A DNA stretch of 64,000 bases from NCBI GenBank assembly GCA_963922205.1, contig CAWUHX010000076.1:1177634-1241633 (forward strand). The letters are read 5' to 3'. The translations under genes and the position numbers were made by a program. This DNA is from Romanomermis culicivorax (taxonomy: Eukaryota; Nematoda; Enoplea; Mermithida; Mermithidae). Below, in pieces: positions 31,241-44,600 of this stretch; the first letter of the stretch is position 1; every line of letters starts with the position of its first letter. The notes beneath the pieces were generated by a model. That model was not told where the DNA came from, ran no database searches, and saw nothing but the letters and a program-made list of their open reading frames with translations.

Positions 31241-34200
31241 ATGATGTCTAGCTCGATGGAAGAAGTTAAAGCGACATTAAATGGTGACAGTTCCGTTCCG
31301 CAAGCGAATGGAAGCGTAGCATCCAATGGGGGCCAATCGACAGCGGCTGGTGGAGTTATCTATCCCTATGACGACCTCGAAAACAAAGACTACTCTTACG
31401 ACGAAAATTATATTAAATTGGTCAATAACGGCATTAGTCCAATAATGGCAGCTGAATTGGTCGAAATGTTCAATGCTGGTAAGTTTTGATTTGGTTGATT
31501 TCATTTTTCACTGTTACTGTCTTATTTATGCTCCGGTATGTGATTCATTAAGCATTGCCGAGCGAGATCTATCATTAATTTGATTGGTTAAAAAAATCTA
31601 TCGATTTTTTCCTTTTTTTCTGACAAATTTTCTGGCTGGCTCAAACAGTAAACTACTTTTCTCCGACGAATTAAGTTGATGATACATTTTTTTGCGACCA
31701 ATCGAATTGATGACAGTTCTCGCTCGGTAATGCTTAGTATGTGATTCAGCAGCGGAAGAAAAATTCAAAATATTCATATCTGTTCTGCTGATAACATACA
31801 TGTAACGGGGCCCCGAGGTCTGTGGAGGTAGGGCGACATTTGTGGGCCGGGGGTCAATAATTCCCAAAATTTTAGGGGGGGCCTCAAGCGAAAAAGTTCG
31901 ATTATTTCCACGAAAAAAGTCCGAAAACTAGTTCAAAAAATAGTAATTTTTGTCTAAAAAGACTGGAAAAATGTATTCACGGTGCGAAGCGCCCAGAAAA
32001 TACACATTTTTGACCATTTTTTGTTCAAAAATCGACGTTTTTCATATAGGATTGGAAAATCCTGGGGGCGGTTCGCCTAATGGCTAGCCATATGGTCGAC
32101 GATTTCCTGGGGGGTTCCCATAGCACTTCCCTCCTAATTGTACATGTAACGGAGCCCTGAGGTCTGAGGGGGGTTGGGCCACGTTTTTGGGGCCGGGGGT
32201 CAGTAATTCCCAAAATTTTGGGGGGAGGGGTCTCTGAAGGAAAAAAGTCGATTTTTTTACGAAAAGAGTCAGAAAAATGGTTCAAAAAATAGTAATTTTT
32301 GTCTTAAAATGATAAAAAATGTATTTATGGCGCGAAGCGCCGAGATGATTGATGTTTTTGACCATTTTTGTTCAAAAATTGACCTTTTTCATAAAAAAAA
32401 ATTTTTCTGTATTTTTCCGGCCATAAGTATGGGGGTCATTATGGCTACCATATGGTTAGCCATAGCAGTTAAAATTCTGGGGGGCAGTCGCCCAATGGCT
32501 AGCCATATGGTCGACGATTTCTGGGGGGGGGGGGTTCCCATAGCACTTCCCCCTCCAATTACATGTATGCCCCCAATGTATGGCCGATAGCAAAGTGTCT
32601 TCGCTAAAACAAGATTTTTGGTGAAACAACAAATTCATGTAAAGCGAGATCAGTTTTATTTTGAGAGATTGAAATCAAGAAGGTGCGTTTTAAAATGCTC
32701 CAATACAGTGTTTTTTTTTTGTACTCGGTCCATTTGTACTGGTACAAACGACCTATCAAAAACCGTTTGTACTCCAAAATTTGCAAAAAATTGCTAAAAA
32801 GAGCATTCATTGTTATGAAATGCAACAAACATGCTGTGAAATACGTTGGCTATTTTCACGAGACACATGAAGGCTATGAATTCAGACACATAAAACACTT
32901 GATCATGAAACACAAAACATGCACTAGTGAAATACTCCACAAAAAGCTTTTATTATGCTATAGCCGCTAGTACGTTGTTATCGATGGGGACGCATAAAAA
33001 ACAAGTCCATTATTGATACTGATGGCTGTTAAGTGACAAAAAAATTTTTTGTCCTAAAAATTTTGTTTGTACCAGTACAAACGAAGCCAAAATTTTCGTT
33101 TGTACCAGTACAAACGAAGCCAAAATTTTCGTTTGTACTCTGGACCATTTCGTTTATGAAGTACAAATAAAAAAAAAACACTGCTCCAATACCTGCACTC
33201 AATCTATATAGATGATTAAATTCAATCGTCATACCGAAACTTCGAAAACATTTATGCAAGGTATAAAGTTGTATATATTTGATTTAGAAGGGATACACGT
33301 CCTATTTTTCTACCTGATAGTTCACTGTGCTGAGCGAAATTTGAATGATTGTTAGTTGTTCTTGAAAATATCCCAATTTTCCTTTATTTTTAATCACTCT
33401 GGTTTTCAAAACGTCATATTATTCGAATAAGCTCAGAAATGCATCAACTAAGACATCTGTCGGTCTTTCTGAGCCAGAGCATCAGCGGAAAAGTTTTTAA
33501 GCCCTTTCGTCGTAAATAATGGGATGGATATTTGCTATTATAATTACTTGCTTCCGGATCATTAGTTCAAAATTGTCTGCTCTGCTTTTTTTTATTTTCT
33601 CCCCCCCTCAACATCTTGCGTCTTTACATGTACATAGTATACATTAATTGTATAATCAAATCGCCTACTGTTTGCGCATATAGGCATCATGTCGTACGAT
33701 GCTTTGGACGAAAGAACGGTCGATTTCATCAAAAACATCCAACCAGAATACGGTAGATTCGTATTAAATCAATTTCGGAAATCAAATTTAATGGGCATTT
33801 CAAACCCTTCGTCATATCTCGGCTCTCTTATCAAAAATTACAAAGAGAGAGTAAAGCTTCTTGGCGTCCAAGTCGCACAAAGCACGCCGGTCGTATACGC
33901 GCCGCCAGCTGAAAAATTATTAGTGAGCTCATGTTGAAAAATTTGTTTCATGAGGAGAGAGGATCATTATTTTTTATTCTTAGTGGGTCGCTTCTGAAAA
34001 TTTTCAATTCTCCTGTGATTTCATTTTGATATTTTGGTTATCTTTATTTAAAATTTAGCCGATTTTGGAGAATAAGGGTTACTCATTAGAAGTCACTATC
34101 GGTCAAAGAAAGTACGGAGGACCTCCGCCGGGTTATGAAGGCGATGCGCCATCCGGTGGATGCGAGGTGAGCGTTGCTTGTTTTTATTACTTGATTTTTA

Positions 34201-37200
34201 AAGTTTTATGTTGCGCGTTTGCTCATTACACCGTACATGAATATGAACTTTCGATTGAAAAATTTATTTAATCATCACGGCATAGATACCTCTGCCAGTT
34301 ACTCAGCTCGAAGTGAGGCATATTCACAAGTGCATAATCGTATACAATTGGGGAAGGAGTCCCCCCCTCAAGAATCGTCGGCTCATGGTGTCCCTGGAAG
34401 AATAGAATCATTCTGTTATCATGACTAGAGTAAAATACTCGCACCCTTTGGACGCAGAAAGCATGAAAAATATCATTTTTGTACATAAATTTCTCGGTTT
34501 TTTTACCTTTGAGGCAAAAATTTCGGACTTGTTCGATTCTAGATGACCTATCTCCTCCTTGGTTTTGGAAAACCGGATCTAACCCATAAAGAGTGGTTGA
34601 GGGTTGGGGCACTCCGCAAATCCCAACCCGATCGGGCACAGTATCACAATGCGGCTGACATTCGCCTCCACTCCTTGGAGCAGAGGTCCCCAATTTCGAA
34701 AATTTAGGTAGGGGTAAAATCGTAAATTTTAAGGGTAGTGCTTGAAATATGCCGTGACCTTTTTTTTTTGCTCACGACTTTTTGCTAAGGAGCGGGGAAT
34801 TGTAGTTTCTCGAACTTACAAAAATGATTATTGCCCCTACTTTACGGTCGAAAACCATTTACTATTTCAACCACATTTTCAAGCTCCCAATCATGAAACT
34901 TGAATGTACTAATTATACGCAGAGAATAGTCAGACTTTGAACATTTTCGTGTCAACTGATTCCTGCACATCTCAAGAATCGGGCAGAGTGTACTTTTGGA
35001 AACATTATTTGAACCAGCATCTTCCGGAGTATGAGCTTATTACATCACTGATGAGGGTTCTAGCACTGCTTTCAATTGAAAGTGCTCATGCCCAATGTGG
35101 CTTTAGAATTAATCCTATTAGATTATGAACCATGAGGTTGGAACCAGGTACCACTCCTGATCCACATCAACAGACCTCACATGTCTCAACTCATAGCAGG
35201 AAAGTATGCCACAGCTTGGGTTATATGGTTATGGTGGTTGGTATCATATGGTTATATGGTATATGGTTATATGCGTACAGAAGTGGGGAAAAGGAAAGGA
35301 GAGCATGAAGAGGCAGAATTTTAAGAACATAATGTTTTTCCTCCCAAATGGCGATTTTTTGATTAATCACGTATACATAAGTCATTATTTCATCTCCCAA
35401 TTATATTTATAATGATTTACTACAAGTAGTATATATTGTGCTGATATCCTTTCCTAAAAATCGCTATATGGCACAGAAGTTGCATACTTTCCCATTATCA
35501 TTTGCTCAGTAAATGTGTCAAAAAGAGCAGTGAGTAATTCCTCAGAATCACACATTCTGCAATTTTTCTCAAATTAGTATAACCTACTGGGGAGAGGATG
35601 AAGTCTACCAAAATTTTTTGTCTAAAGTGAGCTGTTTTTATGGGGGTAGTAAATGAATTTCCAAATCTAAGACGGGGGTAATACCCCCCCATACCCCCCT
35701 CCATGGGGTGCTCTGCCTTGGAGGTACGTCACGTTTGTAAGCACTTTTTAGTTCAATTAAGATTTTCTCTCATTTCAGTTGTACATTGGCCGCATCCCCA
35801 AGGACGTGTACGAAGATGAATTAGTTCCCATTTTGGAAAAGTTTGGCAAATTGTACGATTTTCGGCTAATGATGGATCCCGTTAGTGGGACTAATAAAGG
35901 CTACGCTTTTGCCACCTACATGACCAAAGATGAAGCGACGGCGGCATCAAAAAACGTATTCATTTTAGCTCATTCCATCTGAAAATTGATTTTTTCTTAC
36001 AGGAATCAAACTGACAGTTGACAAAAATTGTTATATATGTAAAACAACACAAAAATCATTGTAAAAATTGTCGATACAGAAAATTGTCTATCCCCGCGAA
36101 AAATATCCGGAAAATTTGGTCACTACCATTTACTAATCCATGTATTTATGCATCTATAGTTGGAAGATTACGAAGTTAAACCGGGCAAAAAATTGCGTTG
36201 TAACGTTTCTATCGCCAACACTCGATTGTTTATTGGAAATATCCCAAAAGCAAAAAGCAAAGAGGAGATTTTGAAGGAGTTTTCTGATAACGCAGGTAAA
36301 AATTAGTGCCAAAATACAAATTTTGCGCATTGTGATTTATGGGTAAAATGTAAATTTTATTTTGAGCTTCCTCGTACTATGCATATTCTTTTTCATTCTA
36401 TCCTGATTTCAGCTAATTAGAAAATTATATTGGTTTCCTTGTTCTCTTGAAGTTTTCGAGTTATCGAATGCCTTTCTACTTCGATTTATCAGACGGTTCA
36501 ATATCCTTTGTTTTTTTTCCTCCGTCAGTTCCTTAATTTACAAATTCGGCGTGTACGTTTTTCAGTACCCCCGTACTGCTCTTCACTGACTTGCTTTTTT
36601 AGAATTCGAAAGCATCAGAGACGTAATCATTTATCCCGATCCCCTAGAGCCCCAACTCAAAAAGAATTGTGGTTATTGCTTCGTCGATTTTCACGATCAT
36701 AAATCGGCTTCGACGGCCAAACGACGGATAGTGGATGGTCACGTGAAGCCGTGGAATTTAAATGTTGTTTGCAATTGGGCTGAACCGCAATACGAACCTG
36801 ATGAATCGGTTATGCAAACAGTGAGTTGAATTTTCATCTCTTGATATATTTTTACACACGTGTTTGTGCACTAGTAGCTCAGGCTTTATTCTGGAATATC
36901 ACCTCTAACTCACGAGCAAATTATACATACAGCGTGTAATTGGGGGAGTGCTTTAGGACTCGTTAGAAGTCGTCGGCTATATGGCTAGTCCTTGAGTCAT
37001 ACCCCGCCCATAGGATTTGCCAATCCTATGGCTAACCATATGGTAGTCGTAGGTAGCCCCAAACTGAGGAATGTCAACTTTTTGATGAAACATGTCAATT
37101 TTTGAACTAAAATAGCAAAAAATTTTAATTTTCCGGATGCTTCGCACCATGAACACATTTTTACGATTTTTTAGTGAATTTTTCCTTTAAATGACCTTTT

Positions 37201-39544
37201 TCTTGAAATTTTTGGAGTTAACCTCGGCCTTAGAAAAGTCGCTTGACCCCTCCAAGACCTCGGGGCTCCGTTACATGTGTGCATACAGGCAACCTTTAAT
37301 CAAAATTCGGCGGCCTAGCGGTTCGCAATAGACGTATATTTCACATTTTCAATTCTTTAGGTTCGTACTGTATTTGTCAAGAATTTACGAGACGCGGCGA
37401 CCGAGGACGTCGTACGTAAAGCTTTCGGAGTTTTCGGCGAAGTTTATAAAGTCCGTCGTGTAAAAGATTATGCTTTTGTTTATTTCAGCGAAAGAGACTG
37501 CGCTCTACAAGTATAAAATCCATTCCTGATGTGGAAACTTACACTCAGTAATACTTTTCTTAAGGCTATTGAGAAAATGAATGGCCAGGACTTCCACGGT
37601 TCGAAAATCGATTGTTCATTGGCCAAACCCCAATCGGAACAAAGGAAGAAAGTCGTCCAGTCGCGAGCAATGAACAACATGGGTCCTTATGGGAGCCCAA
37701 TGGGAGATCCTTACTATCAAGGTAAGTATGATTTATACCATTTCATTTTTAAGATGAACGATTGAAGTTTTTAACATGAAGCGAATCGTTCTTCTTTTAG
37801 TTATACATATCTGATCAGGTTTCCATCCGTCTTGCGATTCTGGGCACGAGCATTCATTTTCGCGTTATGAGCCTCACAGTTGTTTTATCCGTCACAAAGT
37901 ATTTCATGTTCTCAAGATTAGAGAAGATTGTACATAGAAGCTTTTCGAGCCTCCCTTTTCCGAAATACTTCTTTTTAATTTTTCAAAAACTGATGAAAAA
38001 AAATCATATTTTACTGATAATGTAGGATATTACGGTGGTTACGGTTACGATGCATCGTCTTACGGCGGCGGCAACAGTAGCGGTTACGATTACGGATACG
38101 GAACGGGTGGCATTCAATACCCCATGCACGGTGGTACCGGCGCTTCAGCTAGTTATTCCGGTGGTGTTGGTCGCGGCGGCTTTGCTATGGGTGGTGGATC
38201 TATGCCCTACGGAACGCGCGGCGGCGGTACGGCCGGCGCTCCGCCACAACGACCGGCTATGCAACCGCGGATGCCGTCGATGCGCGCTCGAGCTAGCCCG
38301 GCGATGGCTGCACAATACAGGATGACTCGCGGCGGCGGAGTGAACGCCGGTCAGCCCGTCGGTATGAGTCCGATGGGCGGCGCGTACATGGGAATGGTGA
38401 GTAGTTTGTTATATTCTGTTTTTCTTGATCCTTGTAGATTCGGGAAGTTTTCAAGTTCGTAAGTTCCACGATTTTTAAAATTTCAATCATTATTCTGATT
38501 TTCCGTAATGTAAACAACATATTCGAAATAGTCTGCGGAACATATGTGATATTGTACTCTCGTTAGTTATGTGAACTTGGCGACTGTTCTGCACGGTCTG
38601 AAATATGGAAAAACTCCACCAATTGTCAGAGATTGTTCTTGACTAGTTCTATTGCTGAAATTGCGATGCGTTGCGCATCCCATAGAATTGCAGCTGATCA
38701 GGCAACCGCATAGGGAGAGTTATGAGGGGGTATTACCCCTGCCTAAAGTCCTAAAAATTTATCATTGGGCGCCTAATTTTGAGGCAAAACCATACCTGTA
38801 CTTGCGGTGGTTGGGGGACCCCCCCCCCAACTTGGCCAACCCTGTACCCAAAATCATTTCCCCCCAACCCCCCCCCCCCCCCCAGTTTGGAAAAAATTAA
38901 AAAAATTTTCAAAAAAGTGTATGTTTTTTGGGAAAAATTTCGACTTTTTTCTACCACCCCCCCCCCCCCCCCGCCCCCCCCCAAAAAAAATTTCGGATTT
39001 ACCCCCCCCCCCCAACTGGTCGGAGGTCTTACAGGTATGGGCAAAACGGAGTGTTTAGTAGACATTTAGCTACGCTACACCCGCAAATTTCAAAATTTAC
39101 CCCTACCTGAAAAATCAGACCTTGGGGACCCCTGCAGCTGATGTAATCAAAACATTTGAATTCCAAAGAAATATTTCGAATTTATGATAGTCATTCGGCT
39201 GGTGAAAAATCATCGTCGGTGAAAATGTTTCCATCTGTAAGGGAACATGAAATATCTGGGGGCCGGTTTCATCAGACTTGAGCTCCAGCTGAGTTGCAGC
39301 CTAAGCTATAGCTCAACTCTGTATGTTATAACATTGCCGTTAAGCTGCAGCTCAGCCAGTGCTCTCAAGAACTCTGAACCAGATACGAGTAGTCTCCCGT
39401 AAATTTTTTGTCACACGCTTGGAAACCTATCATGTTGTTTAAGTTTGTATTTTCTAGTCGCCGAGAGGCGGCCGCGGTGGCGTGCCCATGAAGCGTTCGG
39501 GAGAAGCGTCTTACGGGATGGGACCCAAAAGAATGCGATGGTAA
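31241..39544 (+). CDS. hnRNP R/Q (SYNCRIP)-like RNA-binding protein, ten coding exons
   Basis: Joined exons: 31241-31478, 33684-33922, 34059-34166, 35779-35955, 36160-36295, 36603-36820, 37361-37510, 37565-37721, 38026-38396, 39458-39544; all introns are GT-AG and phases agree, giving 626 residues. The start could also be the next codon (ATGATG). Residues about 20-190 match the acidic N-terminal domain of the hnRNP Q/R family. Three RRMs follow: about 194-270 (RNP2 LYIGRI, RNP1 KGYAFATY), 275-360 ([14 protein letters not shown]) and 373-445 ([14 protein letters not shown]). The tail (455-626) is Gly/Tyr-rich with SPRGGRGG near the end. This is the family's architecture and size; members bind mRNA in splicing, transport and translation. 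Introns 1, 6 and 9 carry MITEs. It is the only clear host gene here. Confidence 0.93.
31548..31736. mobile_element. MITE in intron 1, 12-bp TSD
   Basis: A 189-bp unit with inverted ends of about 40 bp (left TTAAGCATTGCCGAGCGAGA, right as its near reverse complement) is flanked by GTATGTGATTCA on both sides (31536-31547, 31737-31748). A duplication this long and perfect fits a Mutator-like (9-11 bp) or similar transposon. There is no coding sequence. Confidence 0.75.
31795..32569. mobile_element. Two adjacent CATACATGTA-type MITEs in intron 1
   Basis: Two diverged copies (about 31795-32150 and 32141-32569) share 'tgtaacgg.gcc..gaggtct', 'aattcccaaaattttggggg', a GCGAAGCGCC hairpin and 'ccatatggtcgacgattt'. 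The composite ends in ACATGTATG. A third copy lies at about 36926-37286 in intron 6. They resemble the G-tract MITEs in layout but are a separate family. Confidence 0.6.
32706..33183. mobile_element. hAT-like MITE in intron 1, TSD CTCCAATA
   Basis: Terminal inverted repeats start CAGTGTTTTTTTTTTGTAC. A perfect 8-bp duplication (32698-32705 and 33184-33191) marks hAT-type insertion. Inside the right end a 33-bp unit containing the palindrome GTTTGTACCAGTACAAAC is present twice. No transposase is encoded; the 95-codon open frame across the left end has no domain. Confidence 0.85.
36926..37286. mobile_element. CATACATGTA-type MITE in intron 6
   Basis: Reverse-orientation relative of 31795-32569, with 'tgtaattgggggagtgct', 'taaccatatggtagtcg', a cggatgcttcgcacc hairpin remnant and 'gacctcggggctccgttaca'. 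It lies wholly in the intron and spares both splice sites. Confidence 0.55.
38791..39039. mobile_element. G-tract MITE, copy 4, in intron 9
   Basis: Starts CATACCTGTA, ends TACAGGTATG. The block order matches copy 1 in reverse, so the hnRNP coding strand carries runs of C and the template strand runs of G. Sequence matching 34684-34720 ('ttaccccta' / 'taggggtaa' with 'cttggggacccctgca') follows directly. Confidence 0.75.
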
Positions 39545-39699
39545 TCTGACCGAAAAATTAATGATCAATTGAAATGATGATATCATCGGAACGTTTTTTT
39601 CTGTCTGTGCGTTTTAGATCAATTTTTCTCAGAAACTGAAAGTAAAATTGTTGCATGGTGTTTTATGTTGTATATATAAATATTTGCCGTCTCTGGATG

Positions 39700-39705
39700 A
39701 ATAAA
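39700..39705 (+). promoter_or_regulatory. Likely poly(A) signal of the hnRNP gene
   Basis: AATAAA lies about 155 bases after the stop codon in AT-rich 3' sequence. No competing signal is nearer. Confidence 0.6.
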
Positions 39706-39719
39706 TTCGTTATTCGCAC

Positions 39720-40678
39720 AAATTTGAGAATTAGAAGGCATCACTGAGAAGTCACTAATCCTCGGTGCTAGTGTGGATCAATTTGTAATGAAAGCGTCGT
39801 GTGTCATGTTGAACAAGATTCGGTACAAGTCTTATCTAAATGAGTAAAATTAGAAATGAGAATTTTCTAATTGGTTTCCTTGTACGTATATTGTATAGTC
39901 TGTCTTTTATAAAATGCTTGTGAAGTGAAAATTGGCAAAATAGGCCCCGTCGTGGAAATCGTTGACAAACTTTCGCGAATGAAATTTACTAATTTAGGAA
40001 TCTTTAAAATTTGGAATTGTACTTGCTTTCGATTCTTATTATTTGAAAGCATTTCATGAAAAACTGACTATAGTCATCATCAGTTTCCGAAATTCGATCG
40101 TTTGCTGTCATTCATTAGTATGATGACTTACATCATACTGAATTCACAAAACGGGTGACTCCCTAAAACCATTGTGTAACGATGCATGGTGGGTGCCATT
40201 TTGAATTTCCCTCTGAACCCGTAGACTTGATGTTTCGCATCCAGGTAATGGGCCCGAACCTAGGTTCTTGTCGCAGGCTCTGCTACGCTCGCAACAGCCA
40301 CAGCAGGGATGTGCAGTTGATAGTAGAGGACATATCGCGCAGTGTACCGGTGTGCTGTTCTCCAAGTGTGAATCGTTTACTTTTCTTTCTACACTTTTGT
40401 CTTATTCTTTACTGTTCGTTCCATTTTTTAATTTTTCTGCTCTTTATTGTTGTTCTTCCTTTCTGCTTATATTATCTCGCTAATCTATTTCTTGTTTTAT
40501 TGCATGATCTGTTTTTCTTATCCTGCAGTAACCAGAATGTCAGATTCTATCCTGATGAAAAGAGAAATGGTATAGAAACACACAACAGAAAAAAGAATAA
40601 AAAATATAGAAAATGAAATTAAGTATAGGAAAAAGAACAAAAAATACAAAAAGATACATTAATTGAAATCGTGGATAC
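39720..40678. other. Non-coding stretch
   Basis: I see no gene. A segment near 40038-40080 ('atttgaaagcattt...gactatagtc') resembles one near 7204-7245, indicating a dispersed repeat. Confidence 0.5.
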
Positions 40679-41600
40679 TGTAACGCCCAGATTCAACTAT
40701 ACTTTTCCTTGATCCTAACGCTTGCACTTTACACAGACGCAGCTACATTACCAGGCGAAACTAACCCTCAAAAATTCGCGTCCGGGACGCGTCCAGGTCG
40801 CGTCCGGAACGCGTCTTTTTCGGCAGCACAAAGAAAGCTTTCATCTTTCTTAGTAATTCACATTCATGCAATAACTGTCAATCATAGTTCTTTCATGATG
40901 TGTAGTGGATATGCAGTTTGTTTTGACCTACAGTATGAAAACAGTTGACCTTTCGTTTATATCTGGTAAATAATGTGTGCTTTCTATAGGGAGGTAAGAA
41001 GGAAGCCTCAACAAAATTCTTTGGCTTTGTGTGACACAAGCACATGGACTGTCAATTTTATTGTCGGTAGTGTGCTTTTCGCGTCCTGGGTGCGTCCCGG
41101 ACGTGTTCTGGACGCGTCTTGGACGCAACCAGCATGGACGGTTAGTTTCGCCTGGCAGTGTATACGAACGATGAAGATAAAATGACAAAATAATAAATGA
41201 ATGCTAGGTCGACGATTGCATTCCCGTTGACGATACAAATACAATAACCGCCTTTTGCTTCTAAACAAATCTTGCATACAAAAACACGCTTTCATAAATC
41301 TGACGGAATCACGTTTTTCTTCACTTTAAATACTGCTTCTCTTTGGCCACTCCCTTGGTTCGCGGGGGTTCTGTTTCCGAGAACTTCTTCCACCAATCAT
41401 TGCTTCTTGCTTCTTCCCCTTCTGTATACTGTATGCTTGTTCAGTCACGGTTTTAGGAGAGAACTAATATAGCTGTGGAATGTGTATTTTCATGTGGACT
41501 CTGGGGGCCAGGTGTCGATGTGCAAATTATTTAGAGCGTTTTTAATTGGGTCAATGATGGCTACTGGGGTGTGGGTCCCTAAAGAGAATACAGTGATGTT
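40679..41600 (+). mobile_element. Solo LTR, family B (copy 3), with nested MITE
   Basis: Starts TGTAACG and follows copy 2 in sequence from about 41280 ('ctttggccactccc', 'cttcttccaccaatca', 'tttttaattgggtcaatg', 'ggggtgtgggtcc'). The right end is not clear and no TSD was found, so the end coordinate is approximate. A 415-bp MITE interrupts it at 40746-41160. Confidence 0.6.
40746..41160. mobile_element. TA-flanked MITE with GCGTCC repeats
   Basis: Ends are inverted copies of CAYTRCCAGGCGAAACTAAC, with TA on each side (40744-40745, 41161-41162). Just inside each end are opposed short repeats of ggacgcgtcc-type units. No coding sequence. Confidence 0.7.
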
Positions 41601-44600
41601 TGATCCTCATTTAGAATATGAAAGTGACCTACTGAAAACAGATTCAAAATAAATAAAGCATTAATAAAATATGTGGAATAATAAAAAGAATGTGGGTACA
41701 CCACTAAATATTTATGTAAATTAAATACAAAGTTGCTGGATGAAGGTCTATTATTGGATGCCAGCACTTTGCCGAAAATATAATAACAACGTAATAATAG
41801 TGAAAGAATGATTTTCACTATCACTTCCTTCTTCTTTGTGGCGCTCCACTTCTATGCAAATGTCTGTGCCACTGGTCGTCCAATTTGTTGATTTGTATGT
41901 TGATTCCTCATCGCAACTTGCCAGCAACATGGTGCCTGACATAAAATCAAAAGATTCTAAGAGTAGGATCCAATGATCTAACAGTTTTACTCACTGGAAA
42001 AATGAGTAAAACCATTAAGATTCTAGAAGCAGGAGCATAGGATCTAACAACCCAATGATTGTACTCACAAAAATTTTGTAAAAACAAGTTAGATGTTAAG
42101 GGTCTGAGCATAAAATTCAACCATTTAACAGTTTTACTCATTTTTCAAGCGAGAAAACCCATTAGATCATTTGATTGTTAGATTTGAAGGATCCAAGCAT
42201 AGGATCTAAGGATCTAACAGATTTACTCACTGGAAAAGTAGTACCAATTGATTGCAAGAGTCTGAGCATAAAATCAAATGATCTAATGCATTTACTCACT
42301 GGAAAAAACAATAAAACCTTTAGATCATAAGAGTCTGAGCAAAATTTTAGATCATAAGAGTCTGAGCAAATCTAACGATTTTACTTGCGAAAATTTTGTA
42401 AAAACAACTTAGATTTTAATGGTCATGGCATAAAATCTAACAAGTTTACTGTGAGTAAACCCATTAGATCATCAGATTTTTGGGATCTGAGTATAAGATC
42501 TAATGATCTAATAGGTTTACTCACAGTAAAGCCCTTATATTGTAGGATTGTACTAACATTTTTTGATTGTACTAACATTTTTAGTTGCAACAATTTTGTA
42601 AAAACAACTCAGAATTTAACAGCCAGGATGTAAAATCTAAAAATCTAACAGTTTTACCATTTTCTGAAAAATGTCATACAATCTAATGATCTAACTGTTT
42701 TACTCATTCTTTAGGAAAAAATTTGTTTGGAAAAGAATTTTTAGGACATGTTCTTCAATGATTCCCTATTCTTAACCATTGTTTTGGGGACACATTTTTC
42801 ACTGTCTCAAGACATGATTTTGCATACATTTTGCAAAAAATTGTGTCCTGAAACAGTAAAAAATGTGTCCTAAAAACAATGGTCAAGTGTCGAAATGGAA
42901 TTTGGTTTTAACTAATAAAGAGAATGAAAGGACCTGATAAGCCACTTGCTAAATCATCTAATCAGGTTGAAACCTTAGGTATAAATAGTGTGCAACAGTT
43001 CAGTCTATCGCAATCTCAACAAATGATCAACTGCTTTTGTTCTAATGAACTGCAGATGATCTGATAACTCACTGAGCTTAGCTAAGTTCCAATCAATGGG
43101 TAATAACAGGAAGTCAAACTGAGAGTTGAGTTGTAAAAGTTGACTTGTATGCAGGGTGGTACTCCAGAAATCCGGGTCCTAACCTGTATTCCCTCCACTG
43201 TGAGAATACCAATAAATGTCCAGGTGAAGGACATTGTATTTTGCGAAGGCTCTCCGCAAATAAACAATTAATATAATATAATAATTGGCTGGTCCAGCTG
43301 CCAATTTTCTTCTTTATAAAACAATCAAACAAAGAATGATCAAAAACATAGATGCACAGGCCTTTTATGCGTGTCATCTATGCAAATTAGAGTTCGCCCA
43401 GTTGGCATCAACACTGACTAGTTTGCACAACCTGGAGATAGACTATGTCCATCCCCAACATAAGCATAGAGAATCATTGAAAAATGTGTCTCAAGTGTTT
43501 AAAAATAGTGTCCCAAACAAATTTTTTTGTAAAAAATGAGTAGAACCATTAGATCATTAGATTTTTAAGAATCACATTGAAACTGCCAGATTTAGGATCT
43601 AGTGATCTAACTGTTTTACTTTCTAAAATAGTACAAAAGTTTTATGAAAAATCAATATCATAGCTGTTGACTATAGTAGTTGGTTTGTCTTGCATTCTTG
43701 GAAAAATTTTAAAAAATGCATGAAGGTCATAGAATCTAACAATCTAATGGTCTTACTCAATTTTTGAATATAATTTTCACAAAAAATTTTGTTCCAAACA
43801 CAATTTTCACATATTTGGAGCATGTTTTTTGATGATTCCTATTCTTAAGCATTATTTTTGGGACAAATTTTTTACTGTTTCAGGGCTAAATTTCTTACAA
43901 AACACATGGAAAATTGTGTCTCGAAACAGTGAAAACAGTGTCCTAGAAACAATGCTTAAGCATAGGGAATCATTGAAAAATGTGTTCCATGTAAAAAAAT
44001 GTGTCCCGAACAAAATTTTTGGGAAAATTTTGTAAAAAATGAGTAAAACTGTTAAATTCTATGACCCTCTGGCGTTTTTTCAAATTTTTTGAGAGACATT
44101 GTGTCATTATTTTTAACTTCTCAGTTGATCAAAAAACATTGAGGTCGAATTTTACCCGTTGAAGCTTCGGGCATATGTTCTACATGAGTGGTACCTTGGG
44201 CCCCTTCAGGGTGCCACCCATGCATTTTCTAAAACCTTGATGTTTACTTTTCAGCTTGAATGCCTTGTGTTTCTTTGTGCACAAAAAACTAGTTCTTGTA
44301 TATAAAATTCACATAGACAAACTGATAAAGTATAGCCTCTACCTCTTGCCTTTTCTAAAAATAGATTTCTCAGAAAACTTGATATTTACTTTTCAGCTCG
44401 ACATTTTGTACTGGGTAGTTTGTTTTTCATCTGTAAACTAGTTCTTGTATATAAATCTCACATAGACAAATCAATGAAATATAGTCAACTCGCTTCTTCC
44501 CTTCCCAAACTTTCTTTATACACATAATAACTGGTTATTTGAAACAAAGTATTGATGCAGCTTTTTCCATCGAACTGAAAAACTGGTTCATATTTTCAAA

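Noticed and set aside
32683-32970. 95-codon ORF in hnRNP intron 1, first taken for a transposase fragment
   Set aside because: It crosses the hAT-like MITE boundary and TSD, and no transposase motif is visible.
34268-34693. 141-codon minus-strand ORF in hnRNP intron 3
   Set aside because: No domain; the region shares sequence with other intergenic repeats (for example near 39060-39130).
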